Shown: piece by piece, positions 54,590-64,000 of the stretch
Numbering within the stretch: the stretch's first letter is position 1
Layout of the letters: each line of letters starts with the position of its first letter
Source: Jeongeupia naejangsanensis
GTDB lineage: Bacteria; Pseudomonadota; Gammaproteobacteria; Burkholderiales; Chitinibacteraceae
Reading direction: 5' to 3'
Assembly (NCBI RefSeq): GCF_016865585.1
Contig: NZ_JAESND010000001.1
Span: 682,001-746,000, forward strand
Length of the DNA: 64,000 bases
The notes under the pieces: generated by a model
Told to the model about the DNA's origin: nothing
Database searches by the model: none
Seen by the model: only the letters and a program-made list of their open reading frames with translations
Position numbers and translations under genes: made by a program

Positions 54590-54719
54590 ACCCGGCGAAC
54601 GTTGGGAAATCTTGCACCAAAAACGAAAAATGGTTATTTAAAAATCATTTAATATTCCTTTTTAACTTAAATCGCTGCTTGCTAGATTGCCTCTTCGTCA
54701 CGACACGCCCCTCTGTGGC
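54590..54719. promoter_or_regulatory. AT-rich promoter region of the sulfonate operon
   Basis: The stretch at about 54605-54690 is strongly AT-rich, in contrast to its surroundings, and lies just upstream of tauA. Sulfonate operons are usually activated by CysB-family regulators that bind AT-rich sites; no exact site was assigned. Confidence 0.5.
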
Positions 54720-54739
54720 CCATGAATGAGGAAAATCCG

Positions 54740-55729
54740 ATGAGCACACTGAATCGCTTCAAGTACTTGCTGCCGTCGCTGGCACTGGCCGGGGTTGCGC
54801 TCACGGCGCAGGCCGACGAGGTCACCGTCGCTTATCAGACGACGGTCGAACCGGCCAAGGTGGCGCAGGCCGATGGCGCCTACGAGAAAGCCACCGGCAG
54901 CAAGATCAACTGGCGCAAGTTCGAAAGCGGCGCCGAGGTCATCACCGCCATTGCGTCGGGCGACGTGCAGGTCGGTTACGTCGGCTCGAGCCCGCTGGCC
55001 GCCGCCGCCAGCCGCTCGCTGCCGGTGCAGACCTTCCTGATCGCAGCGCAGATCGGTTCGGCCGAGGCGCTGGTGGTCCGCAACGGTGCCGGCATCAGCA
55101 AACCGGCTGATCTGGCGGGCAAGAAGATCGCCGTGCCCTTCGTGTCGACCACCCACTACAGCCTGCTGGCTGCGCTGAAGCACTGGAAGATCGACCCGTC
55201 CAAAGTCCAGATCGTCAATCTGCGGCCGTCCGAAATCACCGCGGCCTGGCAGCGTGGTGACATCGACGCGGCCTATGTCTGGGATCCGGCGCTGGGCAAG
55301 GCCAAGGAAAACGGCAAGGTGCTGGTGACCTCGACCGACGTGGCCAAATGGGGCGCGCCGACCTTCGACGCCTGGATCGTCCGCAAGGATTTTGCCGAGA
55401 AGAATCCGAAGTTCGTCGAACAGTTTGCCCGCGTCACCCTCAAGGCCTACGCCGACTATCAGGCCAATCCGAAGGCCTTCGCCACCAACGCGGCCAATGC
55501 CGAGAAAGTCGCCCGCATCACCGGCTCCAAGCCCGGGGAAGTCGCCGCTCTGCTGGAAGGCAACCGCTATCCGGTCGCCAGCGAGCAGGCGAAAATCCTG
55601 GCGGCCCCCACCGTCAAGGCGCTGACCGACACCTCGGCCTTCCTCAAGGATCAGGGCAAGGTCGACGCCGTCCAGCAAAGCTACACCGGGTACGTGAACG
55701 GCCGCTTCGTCCAGACGGCAGGCAAGTAG
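54740..55729 (+). CDS. tauA: Taurine/sulfonate ABC transporter substrate-binding protein
   Basis: A 329-residue periplasmic protein with a signal peptide ([16 protein letters not shown]). TauA-like blocks follow: [60 protein letters not shown] and [21 protein letters not shown]. The start at 54740 is chosen because GAGG lies eight bases before it; an ATG at 54722 is also in frame. It heads a continuous plus-strand run to 63447. Substrate could be taurine or another sulfonate; TauD downstream favours taurine. Confidence 0.9.
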   Translation: MSTLNRFKYLLPSLALAGVALTAQADEVTVAYQTTVEPAKVAQADGAYEKATGSKINWRKFESGAEVITAIASGDVQVGYVGSSPLAAAASRSLPVQTFLIAAQIGSAEALVVRNGAGISKPADLAGKKIAVPFVSTTHYSLLAALKHWKIDPSKVQIVNLRPSEITAAWQRGDIDAAYVWDPALGKAKENGKVLVTSTDVAKWGAPTFDAWIVRKDFAEKNPKFVEQFARVTLKAYADYQANPKAFATNAANAEKVARITGSKPGEVAALLEGNRYPVASEQAKILAAPTVKALTDTSAFLKDQGKVDAVQQSYTGYVNGRFVQTAGK

Positions 55730-55791
55730 TACACCGCAATACCACGGCCGGGCTTGCCCGGTCGTCCCCGCTCCTGCACAGGAATTCCCCC

Positions 55792-56586
55792 ATGTCCTCG
55801 CTGATCGTCGATCGCGTTTCGGTACGCTATCCGGGTGCGCAAGGCACCGCGCTCTCGGATGTGTCGCTGACCGTGCCACCGGAAAGCCTGGTTGTAGCGC
55901 TGGGCCCGTCCGGTTGCGGCAAGACCACGCTGCTGAACCTGATTGCCGGCTTTATCAAGCCTACGAGCGGGACGATCACGCTGGATGGCGAACCGGTGAC
56001 CGGCCCCGGCGCCGAGCGCGGCGTGGTGTTCCAGGACGATGCGCTGCTGCCCTGGCTGAACGTCGGCGACAACGTCGCCTTCGGCCTGCGCCTGCGCGGC
56101 GTACCGCAGCGCGAACGCGAAGCCCGTGCCCGCGAAGTCCTGCAACTGGTCGATCTGGCGGGCCATGCCGGACACAAGGTCTGGCAGCTGTCCGGCGGCA
56201 TGCGCCAGCGCGTCGGGCTGGCACGGGCACTGGCGGCCAACCCGCAGGTACTGCTGATGGACGAACCGTTCGGCGCGCTGGATGCCTTCATCCGCGAACA
56301 GATGCAGGCCCTGCTGCTGCGCATCTGGCGCGAAACCGGCAAGCGGGTTTTCCTGATCACCCACGACATCGAGGAGGCCGTCTTCCTCGCCACTGATCTG
56401 GTGCTGATGTCGCCCGGGCCCGGCCGCATCGTCGAGCGCCTGCAGCTCGACTTCGGCCGCCGCCACGCAGCGGGCGAACCGGTACGCAGCATCAAGGCCG
56501 ACCCCGGTTTCATCGCCGTGCGCGAGCACGTGCTGGCACGGGTCTTCGCCCACCGTACGAACCGTGCCGAGGGAGCCATCGCATGA
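55792..56586 (+). CDS. tauB: Taurine/sulfonate ABC transporter ATP-binding protein
   Basis: A 264-residue ABC ATPase. Walker A is [17 protein letters not shown] near residue 36, followed by [28 protein letters not shown]; the signature is [34 protein letters not shown], and the His-loop is [17 protein letters not shown]. These are typical of the nitrate/sulfonate/taurine group. Ribosome site ACAGGA; the stop overlaps tauC (ATGA). Confidence 0.92.
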   Translation: MSSLIVDRVSVRYPGAQGTALSDVSLTVPPESLVVALGPSGCGKTTLLNLIAGFIKPTSGTITLDGEPVTGPGAERGVVFQDDALLPWLNVGDNVAFGLRLRGVPQREREARAREVLQLVDLAGHAGHKVWQLSGGMRQRVGLARALAANPQVLLMDEPFGALDAFIREQMQALLLRIWRETGKRVFLITHDIEEAVFLATDLVLMSPGPGRIVERLQLDFGRRHAAGEPVRSIKADPGFIAVREHVLARVFAHRTNRAEGAIA

Positions 56587-57437
56587 ACAGCGCCGAACTG
56601 ACACTGGGCGAGCACGTTTTCATTGCCGCCGAAGCCGCGCAACCGACGGCCCCCGAGGCCGAGGCCGGGCCGCGCAGCGCCCTGCGCATCAGCCTGCTGA
56701 CGCTGGCCGGCGTATTGCTGCTGTGGTGGGGCGTCTGCGCCAGCGGCCTGATTGCCCCGCTGTTCCTGCCTTCGCCGCAAGCGGTGCTGGCCAAGCTGTG
56801 GCTGACGGCAACCCGGGGCTACATGGATGCCACCCTCTGGCAGCACTTGGGCGCGAGTGCCTTCCGCATCGTGACCGCGCTGATCGCAGCGGTGCTGTTT
56901 GCCGTTCCGGTCGGCATTGCCATCGGGTTGTCGCGTACCGCACGCGGCGTGCTCGATCCGCTGATCGAGTTTTACCGCCCCATTCCGCCGCTCGCCTATC
57001 TGCCGCTGATCGTGATCTGGTTCGGCATCGGCGAGCTGTCCAAGGTCCTGCTGATCTATCTGGCCATTTTTGCGCCGATTGCCATCGCCACCGCCACCGG
57101 CGTGCGCAACGTCGATCCGACCCGGCTTCGGGCCGCACAGTCGCTGGGCGCCAGCCGCTGGCAGCTGATCCGCCACGTCATCGTGCCGTCTGCCCTGCCG
57201 GACATCCTGACCGGGGTGCGCATCGGTCTGGGCACCGGCTGGTCCACGCTGGTCGCCGCCGAGCTGGTCGCCGCCACGCGCGGGCTGGGCTTCATGGTGC
57301 AGTCGGCGGCCCAGTTCCTCGTCACCGACGTGGTGGTGCTCGGCATCATCGTCATCGCCGTCATCGCCTTCACGCTCGAGCTGGGGCTGCGCGCGCTGCA
57401 GCGCCGGCTGGTGCCCTGGCAAGGCCAGTCCCGTTGA
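56583..57437 (+). CDS. tauC: Taurine/sulfonate ABC transporter permease
   Basis: A 284-residue inner-membrane permease with about six hydrophobic segments. Family blocks: [65 protein letters not shown], the EAA-like loop [59 protein letters not shown]. The ATG overlaps the tauB stop. It partners TauA and TauB. Confidence 0.92.
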   Translation: MNSAELTLGEHVFIAAEAAQPTAPEAEAGPRSALRISLLTLAGVLLLWWGVCASGLIAPLFLPSPQAVLAKLWLTATRGYMDATLWQHLGASAFRIVTALIAAVLFAVPVGIAIGLSRTARGVLDPLIEFYRPIPPLAYLPLIVIWFGIGELSKVLLIYLAIFAPIAIATATGVRNVDPTRLRAAQSLGASRWQLIRHVIVPSALPDILTGVRIGLGTGWSTLVAAELVAATRGLGFMVQSAAQFLVTDVVVLGIIVIAVIAFTLELGLRALQRRLVPWQGQSR

Positions 57438-57451
57438 ATCCGGAGTCCCCC

Positions 57452-58291
57452 ATGCCCCATTCCATCACCCTCACCCCGCTCAGTCCCGCGCTCGGCGCCA
57501 TCGTCGACGGCGTCTCGCTGGCCGGACCGCTGAACGACAGTCAGCGCGAAGCGCTGAACGATGCGCTGCTTGCGCACGAGGTGCTGTTCTTCCGCAATCA
57601 GCCGCTGACACCGGTACAACAGCGCGACTTCGCCCGCCAGTTCGGTGACCTGCACATCCATCCGATCTATCCGAACGTGCCGGAGACACCGCAGATCCTC
57701 GTGCTGGATACCCACGCGGACAACCTGCCGGACAACGACAACTGGCATACCGACGTCACCTTCATTCCGACTCCGCCACTCGGTGCGGTGCTGTCGGCCA
57801 AGCAGTTGCCGCCGACGGGGGGCGACACGCTCTGGGCCAGCGGCACCGCAGCCTTCGATGCGCTGTCGCCGCAGCTGAAAACGCTGCTCGACGGCCTGAC
57901 GGCCACGCACGACTTCGCGCTCTCCTTCCCCGCCAGCCGCCATGCCGTTTCCGACGCGGGGCGGGCCCAGTGGGAGGCGACCCGGGACAAGCACCCGCCG
58001 CTGTCCCACCCGGTGATCCGCACCCACCCCGTCACCGGGCGCAAGGCGATCTTCGTCAACGAAGGCTTCACGCTGCGCATCAACGAACTGCCGCCACGGG
58101 AAAGCGCCGCGCTGCTGGCCTTCCTCTACGCCCACATCGCCCGACCGGAGTTCACCGTGCGCTGGCGCTGGCAGGTGGACGACGTGGCGTTCTGGGACAA
58201 CCGGACCACCCAGCATTACGCGATTGCCGACTACCTGCCGGCCCGGCGGGTGATGCATCGCGCCACCATTCTTGGCGACGCGCCGTTCTGA
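57452..58291 (+). CDS. tauD: TauD-type 2-oxoglutarate-dependent dioxygenase
   Basis: A 279-residue Fe(II)/2-oxoglutarate enzyme that oxidises taurine or a related sulfonate to release sulfite. Iron ligands are His and Asp in NWHTDVTF (about residues 98-100) and the second His in [11 protein letters not shown] near the end; the 2-oxoglutarate-binding Arg is in [20 protein letters not shown] is a family block. It starts 14 bases after tauC with CCGGAG as site. The exact sulfonate is not readable. Confidence 0.92.
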   Translation: MPHSITLTPLSPALGAIVDGVSLAGPLNDSQREALNDALLAHEVLFFRNQPLTPVQQRDFARQFGDLHIHPIYPNVPETPQILVLDTHADNLPDNDNWHTDVTFIPTPPLGAVLSAKQLPPTGGDTLWASGTAAFDALSPQLKTLLDGLTATHDFALSFPASRHAVSDAGRAQWEATRDKHPPLSHPVIRTHPVTGRKAIFVNEGFTLRINELPPRESAALLAFLYAHIARPEFTVRWRWQVDDVAFWDNRTTQHYAIADYLPARRVMHRATILGDAPF

Positions 58292-58329
58292 TTTCTAAAC
58301 TACTCCCACCCTCTCAGCATCGAGCCGCC

Positions 58330-59892
58330 ATGCCCCGTTTCCGCCATGCCCTCTCCGCCCTGACCCTCGCCTTTGCCGCAACCCTGCCCGCCCACGCGGC
58401 AGACCTGCGCATCGGCCTTGCCGCCGACGTCTCGTCGCTGGACCCGCACTTCGTCAATATCGCCCCCAACATCGCGCTGTCTTCGCACCTGTTCGAATCG
58501 CTGACCAGCGTCGACGCGAACGGCAAGCTGCAACCGGGACTGGCGACCAGCTGGAAGGCGGTCGACCCGACGACCTGGGAGTTCAAGCTGCGGCGCGGGG
58601 TGAAGTTCCACGACGGCAGCGAGCTGACCGCCGACGATGTCGTCTTTTCGCTCGACCGCCCGGCCACGCTGACCAACAGCCCGGGGCCGTTCACCAGCTA
58701 CACCAAGCCCATCGTCGCCAAGCAGGTGGTCGACCGCTATACGGTGCGCCTCAAGACCGCGACCCCGTACGGCCCGCTGCCGCTGGACGTGAATTCGATC
58801 TTCATCGTGTCGAAAAAGGCTGCGCAGAACGCCACGCCGGAGGACTTCAACAGCGGCAAGGCGCTGATCGGCACCGGGCCGTTCAAGTTCGCCAGTTTCA
58901 AGCGCGGCGAAGCCATCGAGCTGGTCAGGAACCCGCAGTACTGGGGCGAGAAGCCGGCGTGGGACAAGGTGACCTTCCGCATCCTGACCAGCGACGCGCC
59001 ACGTCTGGCCGCCTTGCTGGCCGGCGACGTCGATGCCATCGAGAACGTGCCGACCGCCGACATCGCCCGGCTCAAGGCCAATCCCAAGTTCGTACTCGCG
59101 CAGCGTGCGTCGTGGCGCACGCTGTTCTGGCAGCTGGACCAGTGGCGCGACAACTCGCCCTACGTGACCGACAAGGCCGGCAAGCCGCTGGCCAAAAATC
59201 CGCTCAAGGATGTCCGGGTCCGGCAGGCCATTTCCAAGGCCATCAATCGCGATGCGCTGGTCGAGCGCACGCTGGAAGGGCTGGCCATCCCCGCCGGCAA
59301 CATCGTTTCGCCGGGCATCCTCGGCAATGCCAAAGCCTTGAAGCCGGAAGCCTACGACCCGGAAGGCGCGAAGAAACTGCTGGCCGCAGCAGGCTATCCG
59401 GACGGTTTCGCGCTGACGCTGCACGGCCCGAACAACCGCTACATCAACGACGAACAGGTCGTGCAGACCGTCGCCCAGCTGCTGACGCGCGTCGGCATTC
59501 AGGCCAAGGTCGAAACGCTGCCGCTGTCGGCCTATTTCGGCAAGGCGCGGGCCGGCGACTACAGCGTGGCACTGCTGGGCTGGGGGTCGCTGGCCGGTGA
59601 TTTTGCGCTGCGCTCGCTGGTCGGCACGCCCAATCCGGACACCGGCTGGGGCAGCTGGAACTGGGGCAGGTACAGCAATCCGAAAGTCGACCAGCTGGTA
59701 GCGGCCTCGCTCGCCAGCGTCGAGCCGCAGGAACGCGAAAAGCTGGCCGAACAGGCCGCCACACAGGCGCTGAAGGACTATGCCGTCATCCCGCTTTACC
59801 ACCAGTACGCCAGCTGGGGGCTGAAAAAAGGCATCAAGTTCACGCCGCGCGTGGATGAGTTCAGCTTTGCCTGGCAGTTCAAGCCGGAATGA
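58330..59892 (+). CDS. Oligopeptide-type ABC transporter substrate-binding protein
   Basis: A 520-residue family 5 extracellular solute-binding protein. The signal peptide (LTLAFAATLPAHA) ends without a lipobox, so it is free in the periplasm. Family blocks: DVSSLDPHFVNIAPN, FKLRRGVKFHDGSELTADDVVFSLDR, GTGPFKFASFKRGEAIELVRNPQYWG, DVRVRQAISKAINRDALVE. Members bind peptides, but also nickel, glutathione or other solutes. It follows tauD by 38 bases and precedes its permease genes, so its substrate may be a sulfur compound; this is inference. Confidence 0.9.
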   Translation: MPRFRHALSALTLAFAATLPAHAADLRIGLAADVSSLDPHFVNIAPNIALSSHLFESLTSVDANGKLQPGLATSWKAVDPTTWEFKLRRGVKFHDGSELTADDVVFSLDRPATLTNSPGPFTSYTKPIVAKQVVDRYTVRLKTATPYGPLPLDVNSIFIVSKKAAQNATPEDFNSGKALIGTGPFKFASFKRGEAIELVRNPQYWGEKPAWDKVTFRILTSDAPRLAALLAGDVDAIENVPTADIARLKANPKFVLAQRASWRTLFWQLDQWRDNSPYVTDKAGKPLAKNPLKDVRVRQAISKAINRDALVERTLEGLAIPAGNIVSPGILGNAKALKPEAYDPEGAKKLLAAAGYPDGFALTLHGPNNRYINDEQVVQTVAQLLTRVGIQAKVETLPLSAYFGKARAGDYSVALLGWGSLAGDFALRSLVGTPNPDTGWGSWNWGRYSNPKVDQLVAASLASVEPQEREKLAEQAATQALKDYAVIPLYHQYASWGLKKGIKFTPRVDEFSFAWQFKPE

Positions 59893-59937
59893 GCGCGGCA
59901 CTGATCCTTTCATACCGCATCACGTCCTGAGGCCTTC

Positions 59938-60912
59938 ATGTCGGGCTTCATGATCCGGCGCCTGATCCAGGCGCTGCTGGTGCTGCTGACCATGTCGGCG
60001 CTGGTCTTCGTGGCCGTGTTCGCGATCGGCGATCCGCTGGCACTGCTGGTCGATCCGCAGGCCGACCGGCACGACATCGCTCGTGTCCGCGCCGGGCTGG
60101 GGCTGGATCAGCCATGGTGGGTGCAGTACGCCCGCTTCGTCGGAGCGATGGCCCATGGCGATCTGGGGCGATCCTTCGTGCATGGCGAGCCGGCCATCCG
60201 GCTGGTGCTCGAACGCATGCCTGCAACGCTGGAGCTGGCCGTCGCGGCGCTGCTGATTGCGCTGCTGGTGGGCGTACCGCTGGGGCTGTGGGTGGGGCTG
60301 CAACCCCGGTCCTGGTCGGCCCGGCTGATCGACGCGCTGTCGCTACTCGGCTTTTCGCTGCCCACCTTCTGGGTCGGCATGATGTTCATCATGCTGTTCG
60401 GCGTCTGGCTGGGCTGGCTGCCGACCGGCGGGCGCGGCGAAACAACGCTCTGGCTGGGCATTCCGCTGTCGATCGGCTCGCTCGACGGCTGGCGCCACCT
60501 GCTGCTGCCCGCGCTGACACTGGCGCTGTTCAAGTGCTCGCTGCTGCTGCGGCTGACCGCCAGCGCCACGCGCGAAGCATTGCGCCAGGACTACGTCCGC
60601 TTCGCCCGCGCCCGGGGGCTGCACCCGGCGCGGATCGTGTTCGTGCACGTGTTCAAGAACATCCTGATCCCGATCGTGACGGTCAGCGGGCTGGAATTCG
60701 GCTCGCTGATCGCCTTTGCCGTGGTCACCGAAACCGTGTTCGCCTGGCCCGGCATGGGCAAGCTGCTGATCGAGGCCATCGGCCAGCTCGACCGGCCCGT
60801 CGTTGTCGCCTACCTGCTGGTCACCGTCACGCTGTTCGTCACCATCAACCTCGTCGTGGATCTGCTCTATGCGCTGCTCGATCCGCGCGTGCGCCTCAGG
60901 AGCCGGCCATGA
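59938..60912 (+). CDS. Oligopeptide-type ABC transporter permease (DppB-like)
   Basis: A 324-residue permease with about six membrane segments; MIRRLIQALLVLLTMSALVFVAV at the start, ATLELAVAALLIALLVGVPLGLW, and the EAA-like loop REALRQDYVRFARARGLHPARIVFVHVFKNILIPIVTVSGLEFGSLIAFAVVTETVFAWPGMGKLL, all classic for the DppB/OppB group. The stop overlaps the next start (ATGA). Confidence 0.93.
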   Translation: MSGFMIRRLIQALLVLLTMSALVFVAVFAIGDPLALLVDPQADRHDIARVRAGLGLDQPWWVQYARFVGAMAHGDLGRSFVHGEPAIRLVLERMPATLELAVAALLIALLVGVPLGLWVGLQPRSWSARLIDALSLLGFSLPTFWVGMMFIMLFGVWLGWLPTGGRGETTLWLGIPLSIGSLDGWRHLLLPALTLALFKCSLLLRLTASATREALRQDYVRFARARGLHPARIVFVHVFKNILIPIVTVSGLEFGSLIAFAVVTETVFAWPGMGKLLIEAIGQLDRPVVVAYLLVTVTLFVTINLVVDLLYALLDPRVRLRSRP

Positions 60913-61748
60913 GCCGCCGCGGCTGGTTCAGCCTGATCCTGCTGGCGGCCCTGCTGCTCGCCGCGTTGCTGGCGCCGTGGCTGGCGTCGCAGAATCCGTA
61001 CGATCTGGCCACGCTGGACATTCTGGATGCACGCCTGCCACCGGGCAGCGCGGCCCTCGACCACGGCGGCACCTACTGGCTGGGTACCGATGCGCAAGGC
61101 CGGGACATGCTGTCCGCCATGCTGTACGGCTTGCGCATCAGTCTGACCGTCGGCGTACTGAGCACGCTGCTGGCACTGACGGCAGGCGTGGTGCTCGGCC
61201 TGCTCGCCGCCTGGCACGGCCGTTGGGTCGATGCACTGATCATGCGCGTGGTGGACATCCAGCTCTCCTTCCCGGCCATCCTGCTGGCGCTGGTGCTGCT
61301 GGCTCTGACGGGGCCGGGCGTGTCCAAGATCGTGCTGGCCTTGCTGGCGGCACAGTGGGCCTACTACGCCCGCACCGCACGCAGCGCCGCGCTGGTCGAG
61401 TGCCAGAAGGATTACGTCGCGGCGGCCAGGCTGTTGCGGCTGCCGACGTGGCGCATCCTGTTGCGCCACGTCCTGCCCAATTGCCTGCCGACCCTCTTGA
61501 CCGTGGCCGCCCTGCAACTGGCCGCCGCGATCTCGCTCGAAGCCACGCTGTCCTTCCTCGGACTGGGGCTGCCGGTCACCGAGCCCTCGCTCGGTCTGCT
61601 GATCGCCAACGGCTTCCAGTACCTGCTGTCCGGACGCTACTGGATCAGCGTGTTTCCGGGACTGTTGCTGGTCGTCGTACTGACCAGCTGCAATCTGCTG
61701 GCCGACGCGCTCCGCCAGCGGGCCGATCCGCGCGAGGCCGGACGATGA
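60909..61748 (+). CDS. Oligopeptide-type ABC transporter permease (DppC-like)
   Basis: A 279-residue second permease: N-terminal membrane helix, then HGGTYWLGTDAQGRDMLSAMLYGLRISLTVGVLSTLLALTAGVVLGLLAAW, and ARSAALVECQKDYVAAARLLRLPTWRILLRHVLPNCLPTLL as the ATPase-contact loop, then EATLSFLGLGLP. Typical of DppC/OppC. It overlaps both neighbours by ATGA. Confidence 0.93.
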   Translation: MSRRGWFSLILLAALLLAALLAPWLASQNPYDLATLDILDARLPPGSAALDHGGTYWLGTDAQGRDMLSAMLYGLRISLTVGVLSTLLALTAGVVLGLLAAWHGRWVDALIMRVVDIQLSFPAILLALVLLALTGPGVSKIVLALLAAQWAYYARTARSAALVECQKDYVAAARLLRLPTWRILLRHVLPNCLPTLLTVAALQLAAAISLEATLSFLGLGLPVTEPSLGLLIANGFQYLLSGRYWISVFPGLLLVVVLTSCNLLADALRQRADPREAGR

Positions 61749-62713
61749 GCGTCCTCGACGTGAAGGACCTCACCATCCACATCGGCGACACCAAGTCCCC
61801 TGCCCATGCCGTCGACAGCGTCAGCCTGCATATCGAACGCGGCGAGGTGGTCGCGCTGGTGGGCGAATCCGGCTCCGGCAAAACGCTGACCGGTCTGGCC
61901 ATCGCCGGCCTGCTGGACCCGCCGCTGCGTCGTGTGGGCGGCGAGATCACGTTGTTGGGCGAAGACCTGAGCGCCCTGCCGGAGCGCCAGTTGCGCCGCC
62001 GGCGCGGCGACCGTCTGGCCATGGTGTTTCAGGACCCGATGGCGACATTGAACCCGGTTCTGCGGATCGAAACCCAACTGGTCGAAACCATCCGCGCCCA
62101 CCGCAACGTCGGCCGCAGTGCAGCCAGGGACGAAGCGCTGGCCATGCTCGACGAGGTGGGCATCACCTTCCCGGCACAACGGCTGCGCGCCTACCCGCAC
62201 GAACTCTCCGGCGGCATGCGCCAGCGGGTGGCCATTGCCGCCGCGCTGATCAACCAGCCTGCGCTGCTGATCGCGGACGAACCGACCACGGCGCTGGATG
62301 TCACGCTGCAAGCGCAGATTCTGGCCCTGATCGACCAGTACCGCCGCGACCACGGCACCGCGGTACTGTGGATCACCCATGATCTGGGGGTGGCGGCCGG
62401 CTTTGCCGACCGGGTGCTGGTCATGTACGCCGGCCAGATCGTCGAATCCGGCCCCTGTGCCCGGGTATTGCACGCTCCGGCCCACCCCTACACCGCCGCC
62501 CTGCTGGGCGCGATTCCCGGCAGCGTACCGCCCGGCACACCACTGGCCACGCTGCCCGGCCAGCCGCCCAGCCTTTCGCCGCCGCCCGAAGGCTGCCGCT
62601 TCCGTGCCCGCTGCCCGCGCGCCGAGGCCGCCTGCATCGCAGCGCCGCCACAAGTTGCCGCCGGCGAGGCGCGGACGGTGCGGTGCTTCTTTCCCTTGGT
62701 CACCCCGCCATGA
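61745..62713 (+). CDS. Oligopeptide-type ABC transporter ATP-binding protein (DppD-like)
   Basis: A 322-residue ATPase: Walker A GESGSGKTLTGLAIAGLL, LAMVFQDPMATLNPVL, signature [41 protein letters not shown], His-loop WITHDLGVAAGFADRVLVMYAGQIVESG. The C-terminal oligopeptide-ABC extension is present (HPYTAALLGAIP, then CRFRARCPRAEAAC with the four-Cys cluster form expected for Fe-S-bearing DppD/OppD proteins). It overlaps neighbours on both sides. Confidence 0.93.
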   Translation: MSVLDVKDLTIHIGDTKSPAHAVDSVSLHIERGEVVALVGESGSGKTLTGLAIAGLLDPPLRRVGGEITLLGEDLSALPERQLRRRRGDRLAMVFQDPMATLNPVLRIETQLVETIRAHRNVGRSAARDEALAMLDEVGITFPAQRLRAYPHELSGGMRQRVAIAAALINQPALLIADEPTTALDVTLQAQILALIDQYRRDHGTAVLWITHDLGVAAGFADRVLVMYAGQIVESGPCARVLHAPAHPYTAALLGAIPGSVPPGTPLATLPGQPPSLSPPPEGCRFRARCPRAEAACIAAPPQVAAGEARTVRCFFPLVTPP

Positions 62714-63447
62714 ACGAGCCCCTGTTCCACGCCCGGAACATCAGCCAGAGCTATATACTGGCGAATGGCTGGCGCCAGCGGCGATCCACGCTGCAGGCGC
62801 TGGATGATGTCTCCCTCGCTCTCCACGCAGGCGAAGCGGTCGGCATCGTCGGGGAATCCGGCAGCGGCAAATCCACACTGGCCCGCATCATCGCCGGCCT
62901 GCTGCCGCCCACCGCCGGCGAGCGCTTCTGGCAAGGACAACGCCTGCCGGACGGGCCGCGCGACGGCATCCAGATGGTGTTCCAGGACGCGGCATCCGCC
63001 CTCAACCCGCGCGCCCGCGTGGCAGAGCTGATCGCCGAAGCACCACGCATCCACGGCTTGATCACCGGCGACGAAAGCGACTTTGTCGCCACCCAGCTGA
63101 GCCGGGTCGGGCTGGACCCGCAGCTGGCGCAACGCTATCCGCACCAGCTCTCCGGCGGACAGCGCGCCCGCGTCGGCATTGCCCGTGCGCTGGCCGTGAA
63201 ACCGCAGCTGCTGGTGTGCGACGAAGCCGTTGCGGCGCTGGATGTGTTGATCCAGGCCCAGATTCTCAACCTGCTGCAACAGCTGCGCCGCGAGCTGGGA
63301 TTGACACTGCTGTTCATCAGCCACGACCTCGGCGTCGTACGCCACCTGTGCGAGCGGGTCGTGGTCATGCACCACGGCCGGATCGTGGAGACGGCCGCAG
63401 CCGGGCAACTGGTCGGCTTGCCCCAAGCTTCCCTCTCCCGTTCCTGA
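62710..63447 (+). CDS. Oligopeptide-type ABC transporter ATP-binding protein (DppF-like), short C-terminus
   Basis: A 245-residue ATPase: Walker A GESGSGKSTLARIIAGLLPPT, IQMVFQDAASALNPRARV, signature QLSGGQRARVGIARALAVKPQLLVCDEAVAALDVLIQAQIL, and FISHDLGVVRHLCERVVVMHHGRIVE. Members usually go on with an H-P-Y-T segment and a Cys-bearing tail of up to 80 residues; here the protein ends at VGLPQASLSRS. The ATPase core is complete, so it may work. ATG at 62710 overlaps the previous stop. The short end could be natural or a result of downstream rearrangement. Confidence 0.88.
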   Translation: MNEPLFHARNISQSYILANGWRQRRSTLQALDDVSLALHAGEAVGIVGESGSGKSTLARIIAGLLPPTAGERFWQGQRLPDGPRDGIQMVFQDAASALNPRARVAELIAEAPRIHGLITGDESDFVATQLSRVGLDPQLAQRYPHQLSGGQRARVGIARALAVKPQLLVCDEAVAALDVLIQAQILNLLQQLRRELGLTLLFISHDLGVVRHLCERVVVMHHGRIVETAAAGQLVGLPQASLSRS

Positions 63448-64000
63448 ACGGGTCCCGAATCGAGGTCATCCGGTTGGTTCTCGTTTCCCGGAGACGTTCC
63501 GGGTGGCTAAGGTATGCTGGTCCGGGTGTTTGCCGCCCAAGGCGGATTCGGCGCGTAGCGACAATCCGCCGATTGTCTGCACCATTAACCTGATCCGGTG
63601 TGCCGCAATTCAAAAGCCAAACCGCCGGTCCCACCCGGCTGGCGGGTTACTTTCTTTGCTTCGCCAAAGAAAGTAACCAAAGAAAGGCGACCCGAAGCGG
63701 CAGGCGCTCCGCACTACCCTGCATCGGTCGCGAGCCAAGTCATGAAGCCGACTCGTCTCGCTCCACTCCTCGGCTGCCTTGGACGGGATTGGGGTGGAAT
63801 GCAAAGGTCAGAGCTAAGCGGTGGAATGGCTCCACCGATTACCGACGCGATCACACGAATCCGGCTTACTGCGATGCCAGTGGCACACCGCCCCGATTGT
63901 CCGTAACTAGGAACCCCCACAGGGGCGCGAATGTGGGATCGCCTTTTCTTTCGTTCATTGCTTTTGACGACGTAAAAAAAGAACATATGGGCGCGACGGA
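63448..64000. other. Non-coding tail with probable dispersed repeat
   Basis: About 550 bases to the window end. Short frames on both strands lack support. The region holds the strong inverted repeat at 63645-63678, followed by a stretch (about 63730-63850) with a tidy, non-coding look. Composition becomes AT-richer near 63940-63985, perhaps the promoter of a gene beyond the window. Confidence 0.4.
63645..63678. repeat. 14-bp inverted repeat of a dispersed-element type
   Basis: GGTTACTTTCTTTG (63645-63658) and its perfect complement (63665-63678) with loop CTTCGC. A sequence of this kind, with TTTCTTTGCTTCGCCAAAGAAAG, recurs in intergenic DNA of many beta- and gammaproteobacteria, from memory. 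It could form a stable hairpin in RNA. There is only one copy in the window that I could see. Confidence 0.7.

Overview
The window is high-GC, densely coding bacterial DNA with short operons that often use ATGA stop/start overlaps. Gene content points to a Gram-negative proteobacterium: a trimeric autotransporter, a two-partner CdiB/CdiA system, a Fur box and outer-membrane lipoproteins. A chitin-degrading betaproteobacterium near Chromobacteriaceae/Neisseriales fits the secreted GH8 enzyme with chitin-binding-type modules and the secreted YdjC/ChbG-type deacetylase, but this placement is inference and nothing here proves it. I saw no rRNA, tRNA, CRISPR array or intact insertion sequence.

Layout. 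1-5898: phosphonate uptake and breakdown operon (phnD partial, phnC, phnE, iron alcohol dehydrogenase, phnX), then a secreted phosphodiesterase with two PAN modules. 6120-10157: a ToxR/ToxS-like membrane regulator pair, a secreted repeat protein, a YadA-type trimeric adhesin and a tiny membrane ORF. 10541-21990: a complete ebo gene set. eboF is divergent; eboD-E-C-A-B run on the plus strand behind two genes that look like the two halves of a split VioB/RebD/StaD-like enzyme, and an ABM-VOC fusion gene closes the operon. 22201-23949: GH8 glycosidase with two carbohydrate-binding modules and a hexanucleotide-encoded Thr-Pro linker. 24450-39017 (minus strand): a contact-dependent inhibition locus ordered cdiB, three lipoprotein genes (CsgG-like, DUF4810, DUF799), cdiA, cdiI. 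39654-50833: a catecholate siderophore cluster whose gene set matches myxochelin biosynthesis (isochorismate synthase, DHB-AMP ligase, isochorismatase-ArCP, C-A-PCP-reductase NRPS, class III aminotransferase, MFS exporter), with a Fur box in the divergent promoter. 50945-54533: deacetylase, DUF1579 protein, FKBP isomerase, and two SRPBCC proteins with an ArsR regulator. 54740-63447: tauABCD-type sulfonate genes running directly into an oligopeptide-type ABC transporter. 63448-64000: non-coding, with a strong inverted repeat.

How the parts work together. The phn genes import a phosphonate and cleave phosphonoacetaldehyde; the secreted phosphodiesterase next door may release phosphorus outside the cell. 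The ebo genes are known from other bacteria as a metabolite-traffic cluster (scytonemin precursor export in cyanobacteria; the edb nematode-repellent locus of Pseudomonas). Finding them in line with a split VioB-like pair suggests an undescribed, possibly periplasm-matured aromatic metabolite, and this is the best candidate here for a new system. The siderophore genes should build a bis-DHB-lysine aldehyde that the reductase or the aminotransferase finishes as an alcohol or an amine. No 2,3-dihydro-DHB dehydrogenase (EntA type) and no TonB receptor lie in the window. The CDI locus is typical except for the lipoprotein trio inserted between cdiB and cdiA.
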